In this document: positions 38,401 through 50,600 of the stretch, piece after piece
How positions within the stretch are numbered: position 1 is the first letter of the stretch
Layout: each line of letters starts with the position of its first letter
NCBI GenBank assembly: GCA_947561715.1
Contig: OX387197.1
Coordinates: 20,506,266 to 20,570,265 of the forward strand
Direction of reading: 5' to 3'
Source: Ascidia mentula
Taxonomy: Eukaryota > Chordata > Ascidiacea > Phlebobranchia > Ascidiidae
Length of the DNA stretch: 64,000 bases
The notes under the pieces: model-generated
What the model was told of the DNA's origin: nothing
Seen by the model: the letters and a program-made list of their open reading frames with translations, nothing else
Database searches by the model: none
Made by a program: the position numbers and the translations under genes

Positions 38401-41400
38401 TTGAGTCGTAGAAAACGTCCGAGAGACTCACACTTCTTTTGCTGCTTCTAAGGGTAGTGAGGGCATTGTTTGCGGGTGACGAAGGTGCGGTGCTAGCTCG
38501 TTTGCTAACTGCTGTAATTTTGGAACTCGATGTATCCATTACGGTTTGATAAATTTCTGCTTGATATCTGTAAGTACCTTTTTGTCGTAAAGCAGCTAAC
38601 GATGGCGAGCAGATTGGTTTGTCGTGGTGAGACGTTGTTTGTTTTACGAGCTTGTGGACTATCGTCTGTATTGATGAATGGACGTGTCCGTGTGTAACCT
38701 TATTGTCTCCATCATCTGGTTCCAACTTCTCAGTCGCTAAGAATTCTTGACCATTTTTTTCTGTGAGTATATCCGACTTGGCTGATTGTTGAGGGAACTG
38801 ATCTGCAATTAGTTCAGTAGATGCAGAGCAAGTTGCCGCTGCAAGATCCTCTGTAGGTTTATCGGCAGTTTGACTTTCTTGAAGTTCAGCTCTTTTCCTT
38901 TCCTCGTGCGCTGCAAAAACTTGTGCGAGTTCCGAGCGCAACTTTGCTTTCTGAGATCTAACATATTTGTCCTCTATCTGGTTCTTTCGTGTTTGTTCGC
39001 CGGCCTTTGAATTAGGTTTTGCTGTAATGGTCTGTCGTGCGGTACGCGGTGAACGTCGGGATGATGACTTTGTGTTCACCATGCGGCCTGAAGAAATAGA
39101 AGACTTTGCCTGTTTGGTTTGATTTCTTTCTGTTCCAATATTTGATTTAGATGACAGCTTGGACGGTACAAAAAACTTATCTCTATTTTTGATCCTTGTT
39201 TCTTTTTTCGGTTCCGGTCTGATTTGAACATCCCTTGCTTGTTTTGGTTCAACTTTGTACACCTCGGGCAACACAATCGATTTTTTTGCATTGCGCTTTG
39301 AGCGACTTGAAATACTGGATCGTCGCTTGCTTTTGATCACAGTTTTGGATCCCGTCGGACCCAAATGTACAAACTCCGGTGTACTTGCCGGGGTGACCGT
39401 GTTTGAACTTACCGGTGACTTCATTTCTTGGATCGGATAATCCATGTCACAATTTTTTTCAATTCTTAAAGGTGGGTCGCTTTTTCGTGTTGCAATGATT
39501 TTTACACGGGGTATTGCCGACTTGCGAGAACCTTTTGTCTTTGTAATGGTATCAGTTCGCCGGTAATTTGCCTGATTTTCTTTGACTAAAACCTCACCAC
39601 CATCGCTTGTGTTATTCACTTTTGACAACATGGGAGATTCAGATACAAGTTCATCTGAAGACGCCGTGCGGAACAAGTGAGATTGGGTTTGTTTAGTAAA
39701 GTTTTTACAGTCAATTAACAGTTCCCGATCGGGTGTTTCGGTAATTGTTTTCCACTGTTGACTCTGTTGTATTACAGCCGGGATGCAGCCTGCACTGACA
39801 ACCATACCTGAGTAACTTTGTAGGGTTTTTCTTTGACTCCCCCTTGGACTTGGTGGGAGAGATTTGGTTTGTTTCTCTTGTTCGTTAAAACTTTTCTTGG
39901 GAAACAGGGATGTTTTTTCGCTTACCAATGACGGGCGAGTTATAGCCGTTGTTTCACATGACGGTGTGCTGGCAGACGGAGGACTCCAAGTGGTAGTAGT
40001 CGACTGAATATTCGATCCGCATGTGGCAATCAAGAGCAAACGTACGTCGTGTTTACCCCAATTGTTGATTGCCCTGGATTTCGAGTAAGGCGTGGTGACT
40101 CGTTTTGCTTCGACATGGCGACTTGAAGTTGTAACTATGTGTAATTCATCTTCGGAGGACGTAGAATTACTTCGGATTTGGTTCAAGAATGAATCTGCCT
40201 CTTTAGTATGCTCCTGATTGAAGAGGTTCGGTCTTTCAACAAATGCCACTATAGCGGTGTCTTGTTCCGATATTGGTCCGTGATCGTTGGACGAACCGGA
40301 CCACTGTTTATCAGCCTCTATATCAACGGAATTATCGCCTGGACAAGACACCAGACCCAAAGTGCTGTCGAAGTCATATACTTCACACGTTCCTTCGTGG
40401 GTATAAGATCGCGTAGAGTATTGTTTTGGCACCAACGATCGCATCGAGTCCCAATCAACGTCAAGTTTGCGCTTTTCTTGGGTGTAGTTGGCGGCATCTT
40501 GGCAAGATAAGGAAACTTCCTGCGGAAGTTGTGATGTATTGTTGTTGGAATCTTTCACAGGTATATCTGCTTCCAGGGGTGCCGTATCTACTACAACAAA
40601 ATCATCAACTTCTTTTATAAATGCGCCTGTTTGGCTACCCCGTATTATTTCGTTGTATTTTGAAGCCGATCTACCATTTCGGCACTCATCATTATAACCA
40701 ACATCGGTGCTTCTGTCCCACCAGAATTCTTTACTTCGTGAAAGTGGTTCGTTGTTGTTTGCATCAGGTAAAGATTCGGATTGAACTTCCGAGGAAATTC
40801 CAGAGATGTTTGTAAAGGCGGAGAGCCGCCTTGTTTGTGGTGGTAATTGTTTTGTTTGAAAAACAGGAAATTGATTATTGTTGTTAAGGTCACTTGCATC
40901 CCACTGATCCGATATTTCTTCTATTAATTGAACAGAATCTGTCAAAGCAGGATGGTGATTACTTCCACCATCATTGGCCACTTTGCTAACTTCATCCGCA
41001 TTAGGTTCTCGGCCTCGATGCTTCGGCCGCACAACATAATATACCTCATCATTGGATAGGTGCCGAACAGACATTTCGCAGGTTCCGGAGATATCTTGAC
41101 TAAAAGTGCTAGAAATGCGCTTTGAAGGTTTGGTAATAGGTTTAGAAGCCGCAGTGACAGTTTTAGTCGTCTGGCAACCGGCAGAAACAGCGGTATTTCG
41201 GCGTGGTTTTGGGGTTCCGATCTGTAAATACAATATGCGTTTCTATCATCCGTAAAGTCCGTCAATCACACAAACACAATCGTATTATTACATGTATCCA
41301 CATTTTGTCCAGCTTTTCTGGAACCAGGTCAGGATTGTAATTTATGTGTGAGAAAGACTTGTCGTTGGTGATGAGAGTGTAATCCATGGGAGGAAAGTTG

Positions 41401-43195
41401 TTGCGCTTTTCCTTGATATTTTCTGTGAAATGGTACTGCGTAAGATTTATATTTCAAACATTTTGTCACAACTTTATGGAAAAAAGATTAAAATACTTTA
41501 ATTTAACTGAAACTTATCAGCGAGCATGGCCGCTAAAAGCAATTTACGTTTTAGCATGTCGAAACTACATATCCAAAAAGGGTTTTCGCACAACAATGCT
41601 GACTTGTTTGGTGTATACTACGTAAGTTCTAAAACATAACGTTTATTTTACTCTTTATGTTTTTTCTTTTGCTTGTATGGCGGCTTGTATGGCGGCTTGT
41701 ATGACGGCTTGTATGACGATTTGTGAACGCCGGAGCTTCTACGACCAGTTTTGTGTAATTTAACCAATTTGAAGCATCAGCAACATCCTTTGGAAAATCT
41801 TCATTTTCTATTTCTTCCCAACTCTCATAGTCGGTATCTTTAAAGGAATCATCACATTGTCATCAACTTTTCAATAGGGATGTGTAACCGCTAACCGTGT
41901 GTGTAACAAACTCACCCTGACCTTCATCCGTGCATGCAATGCTACTCAGTTCAACAGGTTCTACGGAAGGAGAAGTCCTATTTTCAGACCGTTTGCCTTT
42001 CTGTGATACAAAATTCAGTAAACATGCACATCAGTAAAGTTACATTGTTCCATAGAATGCCCGGTGACCATTTGCATTAGTTTGAAAGCATCACCACCTA
42101 TCTAGTGGACAAATGACGTGCGTGTTGTACTGCTAAAATGTTCGGACAGAGTTTACTTTTGTTCATGTACATAACGAAAGCAAAATTTCGCATTTACTTG
42201 TGTCGGCGATACATTTTAAATACTATTTAAATTATTGGTAGCGCAAACGTTTACCATTCTCTTACTTTTGCATTTTTGCCTGTTGCCTTTTTAGTATTTT
42301 AACCAAAGTAAAAATAGCCAGAAGTTGCTTACTTGGTTTTTATTGCCTGCCTTTTTCAGGTTGCGCTGTTTTATTTTTGATTGAAAAACATTCCGACACC
42401 GACTTCGGTTTTGTGTCCAGTTTGCTCTGCTGCGCATGTTACTAATGTTTCCAGTAGTTTGTCGCTGATTAACTTTTGAAATAAATTGTTTGTAATTTCA
42501 AGTAAAGTTGACGGTTATTACTACGTTACAGAAAAAAGCTACAGCATACCCGTGTTCACTTCAGCTGGTACCGGATCTTGGTTGCTAGACGATGGAAAGC
42601 GAACTCCATTTGGATGAGATTCGACTCCAGCATAAACGCTTTGCTCAGGCAGCAAACCACCTGTTGGTCTGTACCTAGGTACATCTGTGATGATGACATA
42701 TTAAAAGCCAAATTCCGTAAGCCTGTCTTTACTTCGCTTACTAAAGGGAACGTTCTGAGGATAGGGAATAGTTCCAGGAGTAGGAACATAGTTCGCTCCG
42801 GGTAAAATGCGACACAAGTCCGGGGTGCCCATTGGAAGACCTGTGTAATACATGTACGGCGAACAGGACTGTTGGTAGGGAGACATTAACGGCATTCTTA
42901 CACACATCGGACAGTACTCTGTAAATATATTAAATTTCGGTTTACATTCCTTGTTTATAAAACAATCCTTTGCATTTTATAGCACGTAAGGGACACTGTA
43001 TTAAGAATGCATGCATTTTAGGAATATGCTGTGTGCTCACACCTTCTTACCGTGTTGTGGAATCATAGGGGCGGTGCTCATCGGGGCAATGGCGTAGTGT
43101 GGTGTGTACAATGAAAGTGGAGGTGCTGAGAGTTGTGAAGGGGGCTGTAGGCCAGGAAACACATTTCGTGGTGGGTAATACTGCCTTCGATTCAT
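35401..43195 (-). CDS. Giant disordered protein of unknown function
   Basis: I do not recognise this family. The start at 43195 (MNRRQYYPPRNVFPGL) opens a Pro/Tyr-rich N-terminus with an EYCPMCVRMPLM segment. Exons follow at 43195-43053, ~42916-42743 and 42693-~42549 (57-bp intron between the last two), then less certain exons near 41999-41930, 41840-41750 and ~41422-41300. A single exon 41221-37001 then encodes about 1,407 residues. It is Ser/Thr/Lys/Arg-rich with no folded domain visible; a basic helix-like stretch (KAKLRSELAQVFAAHEERKR) near 38930 is the most ordered part. Smaller exons follow at 36951, 36795, 36590, 36367, 36079 and 35709-35401, ending KESSVI. LDQSTQTNN and GCQTTKT resemble dynein-light-chain TQT motifs. 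The C-terminal exons hold IKKIKRFMSTKKGSK and LYPRTPKYGNYDMK. A cytoskeletal scaffold is only a guess. The donor of the ~41750 exon was not resolved. Confidence 0.65.
41671..41718. repeat. 12-bp tandem repeat, 4 copies
   Basis: Unit GCTTGTATGGCG, the last two copies with A for the second G of GGCG. On the minus strand it reads as repeated Arg-His-Thr-Ser in the open frame of a probable exon of the giant orphan gene, but whether that part of the exon is retained is unclear. Confidence 0.7.
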
Positions 43196-44433
43196 TTGCA
43201 CTGCATAAGTTTAAATTTAAGTCTAGATAATTTTTTTTCAATAATTTTACAGAAATGTTTTAAACTGCGATCGATAAACTTGGTCATTGACATATTAACT
43301 TCGCAAAACAAAGCATTAAATAATGGAATTTTCTAAACTATTATGTTTTCTAAAAATGTGTTTGTTTTATGCTTACATGCTTATTCCAATCAAATACAAA
43401 ACACATTGACTTCAACAGTGCCTAACCAGAAAATCACAGTACCGAAGTTAAGGCTTTTAAAACAATTTACGTGTAATTTTAAATGTAATGGTATAGATCC
43501 ATGTACGCAAACAAACAAACAACAAGAAAAGGGAACTTTTATACAGTAAAAATCCAGTGAAACTCTTTCAAACCACCAACCTGCCTTTCAAATCTTCTGT
43601 GACAATAAAACAAAAATCAGAAAACAAAAACATCGAACTCGTTGTTCTAGTTACATTTGGCGTCTCTGCTTTTTCCCGCGAAAGCGCGCTTTTTAGTGAC
43701 TGCGTTCGAGCTCAGAAAGATTTTTTTTAAATTTAAGCGAAAAAATGTTTTACTAAAAATAGCGCGCTTCGTAACTAAATTTATATTTGATGAGGCCGTA
43801 TGTAGAGTGAACAAATTTGTTGTAATCACCTTTTGTCATCAAATACAGTACACGTACAATAGAAATCTTACAATATGGTTTCTTGGTTAGTGGACAGGAG
43901 CAACTGTCATCGCGAAAAGAGCACACAAGCCCGTGGGCGTTTGGTTAGTATGAACCGGTCTGATGAGTATTGCTTTGAACTGAGCAGGAGACTTGCAACT
44001 TATGCAACCGATTTCAGAAATTATAAAATAATAAGAATTGTTTTTCTAGCACATAAGTTAAGAGAGTTTTTTATTGCAACCAACGTTTCGTCCACCAGAC
44101 ATAACCCTGAGGAAGTTTGGTTACAATAAAACACTCTCGTAACTTATGTGCCAGAAGAACAATTCTAGTTCATATAATATGCCTGGTAGCAAGAATATAT
44201 GGCACTAAATTATAAAAAAGTATCGTCGATGCCAGGCAATTACGACGTTTACAAACGTCCAAACTAGTGAAGAAGATGGATATTTGTCTTTTGACAAACC
44301 AAGTAGAAAATGTTTTAGTGGCTTGTTTAATTTGTGACTGACGTATATGCTTAGATTTTGAGAAAATTTGAAAAGTCTTTGTCGTTGAAAATCAAGCACA
44401 ATGGGTCGGTAACTGTTGCTAGCCATCGAAGAA
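43196..44433. promoter_or_regulatory. Divergent intergenic region, giant orphan gene and Fringe
   Basis: It should hold the promoters of both genes. It contains a 133-bp foldback element at 44034-44166. Other open frames here have no similarity, and one (43875-44129) runs through the inverted repeat. Confidence 0.4.
44034..44166. mobile_element. Foldback/MITE-like element with 50-bp inverted arms
   Basis: The left arm 44034-44083 and right arm 44117-44166 are reverse complements at 45 of 50 positions (both begin AGAATTGTT when read inward) and enclose a 33-base loop. This fits a small non-autonomous DNA transposon. No clear target duplication was found; at best a short ATA-like word. Confidence 0.75.
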
Positions 44434-46596
44434 ATGCCTCGGGGTGTAGACATTTGTCTTGCCATTAGACGTCGAACCGCCCTGCTGTACTTTGTGGTTG
44501 CCGCAATCCTATGCATTTTATGCTTGGGTCGAATTGCCGATAGAGAAACGCGATATCGTTCTTCTCCTCAAGTGCAAGACAAATTTTTGCATCGTGTAGA
44601 AGAACAGCAAAAAGAATCCAATTTTATTTTTTACACTGTGAAAACGAGTAAGAAATTTCATCGCAGTAGACTCGAGGTGATATTGCAAACCTGGATCAGA
44701 AAAGTCAAAGGGGACAAGGTAAAGCAACTGCCAAAATCATACTTACGCAGTTTGTAATTCCTGTCCCAAAATCCAACAAAGTATGTGCAAATGAAATAAT
44801 GTTTGATTTGATTTTTAGGTGATTTTTGTCAGTGATGGGGACGATGCGGATTACGCGGAAAAAACAGGTAACAAATGACTACAAATAGCTACATTATGAT
44901 CTAGAACTAACCACTTAGCCTACATTGCCAATGTTCAAGTCGTCTTCCCAGATATTGGCGACATAAAAAACTTATTGTGAAAACATAATTCCGTGTTTAA
45001 GGTAAAAGTATTGTACCTCGTTAACAGGTATTCCGTCCCAGTAATGGCTTTGGATCATAAACTTGTATCATATTTTAGGCCATCGCATGATATCAACGAA
45101 CTGCAATAATAGCCACTCTAGGTAAGTCAAAATGCTTAGCCTCGAGAAAAAGAATATTGCAGATAACAGTCTTATGTTTTTTTTTCATAGACCTTTTCTA
45201 TCATCAGTTAAATCAACCAGAAACCTGTGCCATAATCATAAACGTACTATGTTATTAGCACTATGGGCTAGAATTTTTGTTCTCATAATTATTACCCAGT
45301 CCGTGTCTAGCGTTCCAAAAATATTGAATTATTCCAGGAAATTTACATACAAAATTTTTAACAATGTCACGCTTTTCAGCTACCTTTTCAAAATTATCTT
45401 GGTATAAAATCGATTGTTTGGTTTACCAGTTATGTAAAAACAAAAATATACCATCTGCGATACGGAAACACCAACTATATCACATTTTAGTGATCAAATC
45501 GAAGAACGATGTTATTTCTCCTTTGATTTTAAATCCTGTTTTGATTTGTTGTTCTGTAATACCTTTTCAACATATTTTGTTTCTTAGGCCAGACCTTTGC
45601 TGCAAACTCGACATGGAATTTACGGTCTTGACTAAAACGAAAACACCAAAGTATTGCTGTTTTGCGTTTTTTACGTAAAAAAAATACGTAAATTACACTG
45701 ATTTTACTTGTTAAGATGGTGGTGCCACTTTGATGACGACACTTACGTAAACGTTCCTAACCTTAAAAAGCTGCTTCGTAAATACGATTGGAAAAAGCCC
45801 TGGTATATCGGAAGAAGAAGTGTGGATCATGACATGAGGGTAAAAGAAATGCTGGAATGACTAACTGATACGTCAGGATGTGGCAAACACACCCAACAAA
45901 GAGTTTCTTGTGTAGCTTGGAGCTGCATTAAAACGTAGAAATTTTTTTAGGGGTGGGTGGACGGCAAAAAAACTCTGTATAACTTTACTCATGGAGGAAG
46001 TGGATTTTGTCTAACCTCCGTTTTGGCGAACAAATTGAAACCATGGATGGGGTATGTGGGTTCTTTACAAGGATACATACATTGCTTTTGACCTTAGAAG
46101 GCATACTGTTTGTGACTTATGTCTAGTGTGATTTTGGTTCGCAAGTATTACCTGGAAAATTGAGCTTGTAACTTTTTTCTACCTTTGGCTTACTTATATT
46201 AATGCAAATGTTTATTCTGATGTCAGGGAAGGCAAATTAATGCAAAACTGCGAGAAGATGCAAGTTACTGATGACTGTGCAGTAGGCTTATTCATTACCA
46301 ACCTTCTCAACGTCACAATCACTGGGTCCACTTTGTTCCACTCGCACAGAGAACAACTAAATGCATTGCCTGAGAAGACACTGGACCGACAAGTTAATGC
46401 TTTTCGTAATTATGATACTGGTTGATCGCTTCATGTCATATATTGATTTTTTTTCATACAGATTTCCATCAGTTACAAAAACAAAAACAGGATAAAACTT
46501 GACAAAAAAATTGCTAGATTTGATGAAAAGGAAGATCCAACCAGGTTTTTGTCATTACATTGTCTGCTCTATCCGAAGGACGAATTGTGTTTTTGA
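44434..46596 (+). CDS. fng: Fringe beta-1,3-N-acetylglucosaminyltransferase
   Basis: A Golgi type II enzyme that extends O-fucose on Notch EGF repeats with GlcNAc and so tunes ligand choice. The ATG at 44434 (MPRGVDICLA) is followed by a membrane anchor (LLYFVVAAILCILCLG) and a short stem. The catalytic domain starts at FIFYTVKTSKKFHRSRL. Exons: 44434-44718, ~44819-44867, ~45078-45120, ~45588-45645, 45717-45838, ~45951-46051, ~46226-46410, 46462-46596. Key motifs are CHFDDDTYVN (metal/UDP-binding DDD), FTHGGSGFCL (GGAGF type), VTDDCAVG and TLFHSHREQL, ending FLSLHCLLYPKDE. The length and order fit Fringe, and all phases join. One invertebrate-type copy cannot be assigned to lunatic, manic or radical. 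The first in-frame codon upstream (44416) is TTG, so the ATG was preferred. Confidence 0.95.
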
Positions 46597-47650
46597 GCCA
46601 GTCAAACTCCGTTGACAAGAAAAACAACAAACAAACAGTGCAAGATTTTTTTCGATTTTTAAGCGAATTCGCGCGTTTCAGATCTATTAATTTTCCAGGC
46701 AGAGTTATAATGTTACATTTTAGATAATAGCTTTGACAGAGAACTTGTTCATATAATGCGTTTTTCAGTTTTGGAAATTGTTGCATTTTTCTGTACGACA
46801 ATAAGCAGTTTTATCCTATTTGTTGTAAAATGTCGAACAAAATTCGGACAACAAGTTTGGAAAATAAATGACGGCTCAGATGCCTGACCACCTCAAGTGT
46901 GACAATGCAGTTTCTGTGCTCAGTCTGAACCCCGGTAGAAAATTACCGGAAGTGAAGTAGACATCAGCCTCAATCAAATCACAGGCCCTTCGGCCGCCAA
47001 ACACGTCGTGGTTTGGTCCTTTGCTTTGCACAAAATACATTACATTGTGGACTTAAAAGCTTGTTTATTTATTGTTTTAGTGCAGAGTTTGTAATTTATT
47101 GTATAAAATGCTATGGCTCCCTTGGTGGAAGAATGATTTCCTAGTTGTCGGAGGACAACGTCCGGGCAAAAAGCAACACTTTACATTTCCAAGTACAGCC
47201 CTCGTCCTTGGAGAAAGACTGGAGTGGGTGCTTCACTATGTGACTCGTCCCCACAAATCCGACTCTTATTACACGTTAAATCTGCCTCAAGTGCACGCGG
47301 TTACAATAACGTAGCCGACAGTCGCGTTGGCCCTATGTCAATGTGAAATTCACGTACGTACAATGAAGAATTTTTTTCCTGGCTGTGACTCTGACGAGAG
47401 AAATGTTCATGGCGGTTTACGTAGAGTGTTCTCGAAAATGTTGCGGTGAGCTACAGTTTTTCAAGCTGAGAGTGACAGTGTTTTCAAGCTCGCGAGATAG
47501 TGCAGATAGTCCAGGCAATTGGAGTAATCTTTCACTGGAACAATAAGGTCGCATTTATTCCTTTGTTGTTCAAACAAGCCTGGTTGGTGTGTTTTACTGT
47601 GCGGGGCGAACAGTCCTTACCCCGAACCGCACCACCGACAGCTGACACCG
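46597..47650. other. Gap between Fringe and the CNBD2-like gene
   Basis: It holds the Fringe 3' UTR and the upstream region of the CNBD2-like gene. A 69-codon frame from an ATG at 47108 (MLWLPWWKND) has no homology I can name and no splice support. Nothing else was seen. Confidence 0.35.
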
Positions 47651-50600
47651 ATGAAACAATGCGAGTGGACAGGTTTAGTTTCAACAAACTCACACGAGCG
47701 TAGCGAAAATTATGTCCTACCTTCTTTTGTTAGTCGTGTAATGTCACCGATTCACACGCATTTACAAACAGCTTTGGAATTTAATACAAAACGCCAAAGT
47801 GGTGCAGGCATCCATCCTGCTGCGTATGTTGCGAAGATGTTCATTCGTTTAGCACAAGTGAGAAAAAGGCCGAGGTTTATAGGTAAAAGATACATGATCT
47901 GCGCCTCAGCCAAACAGTGTTTACTGTCGAGGAGTCAAAGCTTTTGGCCATTGTGTCGTTTAACCCAAAACACTGTGTTCATTTAGAGTGAAGATTTAGC
48001 TTTGTTGTGAAAACTGTCTGAGCAGAAATGGTTTCCCTTTGTCTCACTAATCCAAGATTAAATGGAATGGCGCACAAGAAAGAGGTGACTGAAGCTACCA
48101 CACAAGACAGAAAATGGCAAGAAGAAACCGAGCGTGTCAAACGAGACAACAGTAATTTTGTTCCAAACATTCTGCAACATGATCGGGCTCCCCGCAGAGG
48201 AAACATAGGACAAAGTCACAAAAATAAAGGCGATGTAGATAAGCCAAGCAAAGTGCCATTAGCTGGTCAAAATGCAGAGCATACCCAGGCCTATTTTAGC
48301 AATAGCGTGATCGGCGACAAACGAGAAAGCATGTTGAAAACGTTGCAGGCAATGGGAAATTTGCCACGGCGAAACAGTCGAAATCGTATTCTGCCATCCA
48401 CTCAATACAACACCCACGTAACAGACGCAAGGACTGTTCCATACCGTGTTCACAAGTGGAGACCTAAAAGTGGGCGAAAGCAAAGTTTACATACAAATAC
48501 TGAACATGTTATTGAAGAGCTCGAATCTACTGTTGTGGATTACAAACGAAGGACTTTTCATGATCGAGGAAAGGAAAATTATTTGCCGCCGATTTATACT
48601 TCCAATAACGTTAACCGCGCGACAAGAAATTACAAAAAATTGGCGACTGTACTGGAAGACAAAGAGGGACAGTTTTGTTATTGCAGTCGAACCCGCTTTG
48701 CAGGTACGGCTAAACATGATGACGACTTGATAAAGAGGTTGCGAAAAAACATGCAACAGATCGCACGTGTAGATACGCGATTACCTACGGATACCGAGGA
48801 TAAATTCAACGTGTCTGAGTTCTCCTCGCCGGAAATTAAGTTTGGCGAAGGCCATGGAGAATTCATGAATCGCGAACACAGGATTGCAAAGTGGAAAAAA
48901 GAAAACGGAAAAAGGAGACGCATCCAACTTCCTCCAATACGCCAAAAACTAAGAAGAAAAAAAGTTTTCGCATCTGACAATTCTCGTGAATCGACAACGG
49001 ACAAACAACCACCTGACACGCGATTTAACACACGACTAGTTGACAAAAATACCACAAAGGTTAGTTACCAAACATCAGTTGAAAACCTGAGAAGGAAAAC
49101 TTCTGCTGACACGGATGTGTTTGATTCTGTTGTAATGGACAGCCAAGGTATGATTTAAACTAAAAAAATTAATCCCCTTTTCCTTTTGGTAATTCCAAAC
49201 ATATTCATTAGGACTTAGCACTGTTGCCGAAGTCCCTAAGGCAGACTCGCCGTCCAACAAAAAAACTCCGTCTACCGTGACTATACATTCACCCGCTACG
49301 GCAAGAAACATCAGCAAGGATGGTGATACACCAGAATCAGATGCCAGTAGTAAGTAAACACAAAAATTTAACTTACACCGTTAATCTGATGTTAATTTTG
49401 TCAAAGATGCCATCAAACAACGTCGTTTGCGACGAACAAGGACATCCAGGACATTGATTTCAAAGTCTGATGGCAGAGGAAGCCCGCAGATATATCGATA
49501 TATAAAGCCATCGAGAGTAGTAACATATTTAGTTCTATTGCTTGCCAAGTTTTGACCCAATTCAGACATGTAATATGAGCGTTTTTATGTTATTCAGGAC
49601 AGTCTCATGTGGAAGTGGCACGTTGCAGCTAAACTAACGATATGGGTGGCAAGACTTTGTCGCGGTCATCACGTGCTGGTGGACGATCAATACAACATCA
49701 AGAATGGTTCAGATGTCGGGAGTGAATGGACAGCGGAAGCAGCAAAACGTGAAGTTTTATTTGACGTCACAGACTACAAAATGAAAAACCAGGTATTGAC
49801 CCTCACTTGTTTGGTACAAAGATCAACAAGAAATAAAACAAATTTCAGCTGAGGTTGTCGGATACCACCAGACGCATATTGACTTTGCCCTCGAACAAAC
49901 GAACGGATAAGGAGATAAACCTGGTGAGTTTTTAAGGGCACTTTCGGCAAACGGTTTACATACCGACAGAGTCCATTGTACCGCGTACTTCATGTAACAG
50001 CGCACTCCGGTTGATAAACAACTCAGGGAAAATGGATGCTACTTGTGTTGACAAATTATTTACACAATCTCAGTTGCCTAGCATGTGGTGGTCCAACAAG
50101 GCCCTCACTTAAAAGCGCACATTTTCTAAGTAGTCGTCAAATAAACCTTGCGTTTACTTGAAATGAGAATAAAAACGAATATATAACGTAAACTTTGTCG
50201 TATACGCGTTAAAAAACAAGGAGAATGTCGTAGACAAAAGCTTTTCCTGACCCTGTGATACCTTTTTACATTTTCCCGCAGGTTCAAGCGGCTCTTCGAA
50301 ATATCAAAGCTGTGTCGGATCACTCGACAGCAGTACAAAGGCAGATAGGGCGCCGTGGATACTTTGTCGGGTAGGGAACATTTTAAGTTTGTTTAGGCAC
50401 AATGAGTTGAGACATTAGGATGAACCTTAGCCGTAACCGCAGCCTTTCAAAGGAGCTGCAAAATTGTGTTTTTTAAGGAGTGGGTATAAATACACAACCC
50501 ACAGCTGCTGTTTGACGACACATCAATCATAAGGACATAAAGTAAACAATCGGAATTATGAAGGTTCGCTTTCTCAATGAACAGATTCTGACCGTGACGC

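Noticed and set aside
42556..42789. 77-codon minus frame near the giant orphan start
   Set aside because: A different frame with a 57-bp intron (42742 to 42694) gives a continuous Pro-rich protein, so this frame is a shadow.
43875..44129. 84-codon plus frame
   Set aside because: It runs through the foldback element arms and has no other support.
47108..47314. 69-codon ATG frame downstream of Fringe
   Set aside because: Contains MLWLPWWKND but no family match, no splice partner and no conserved context.
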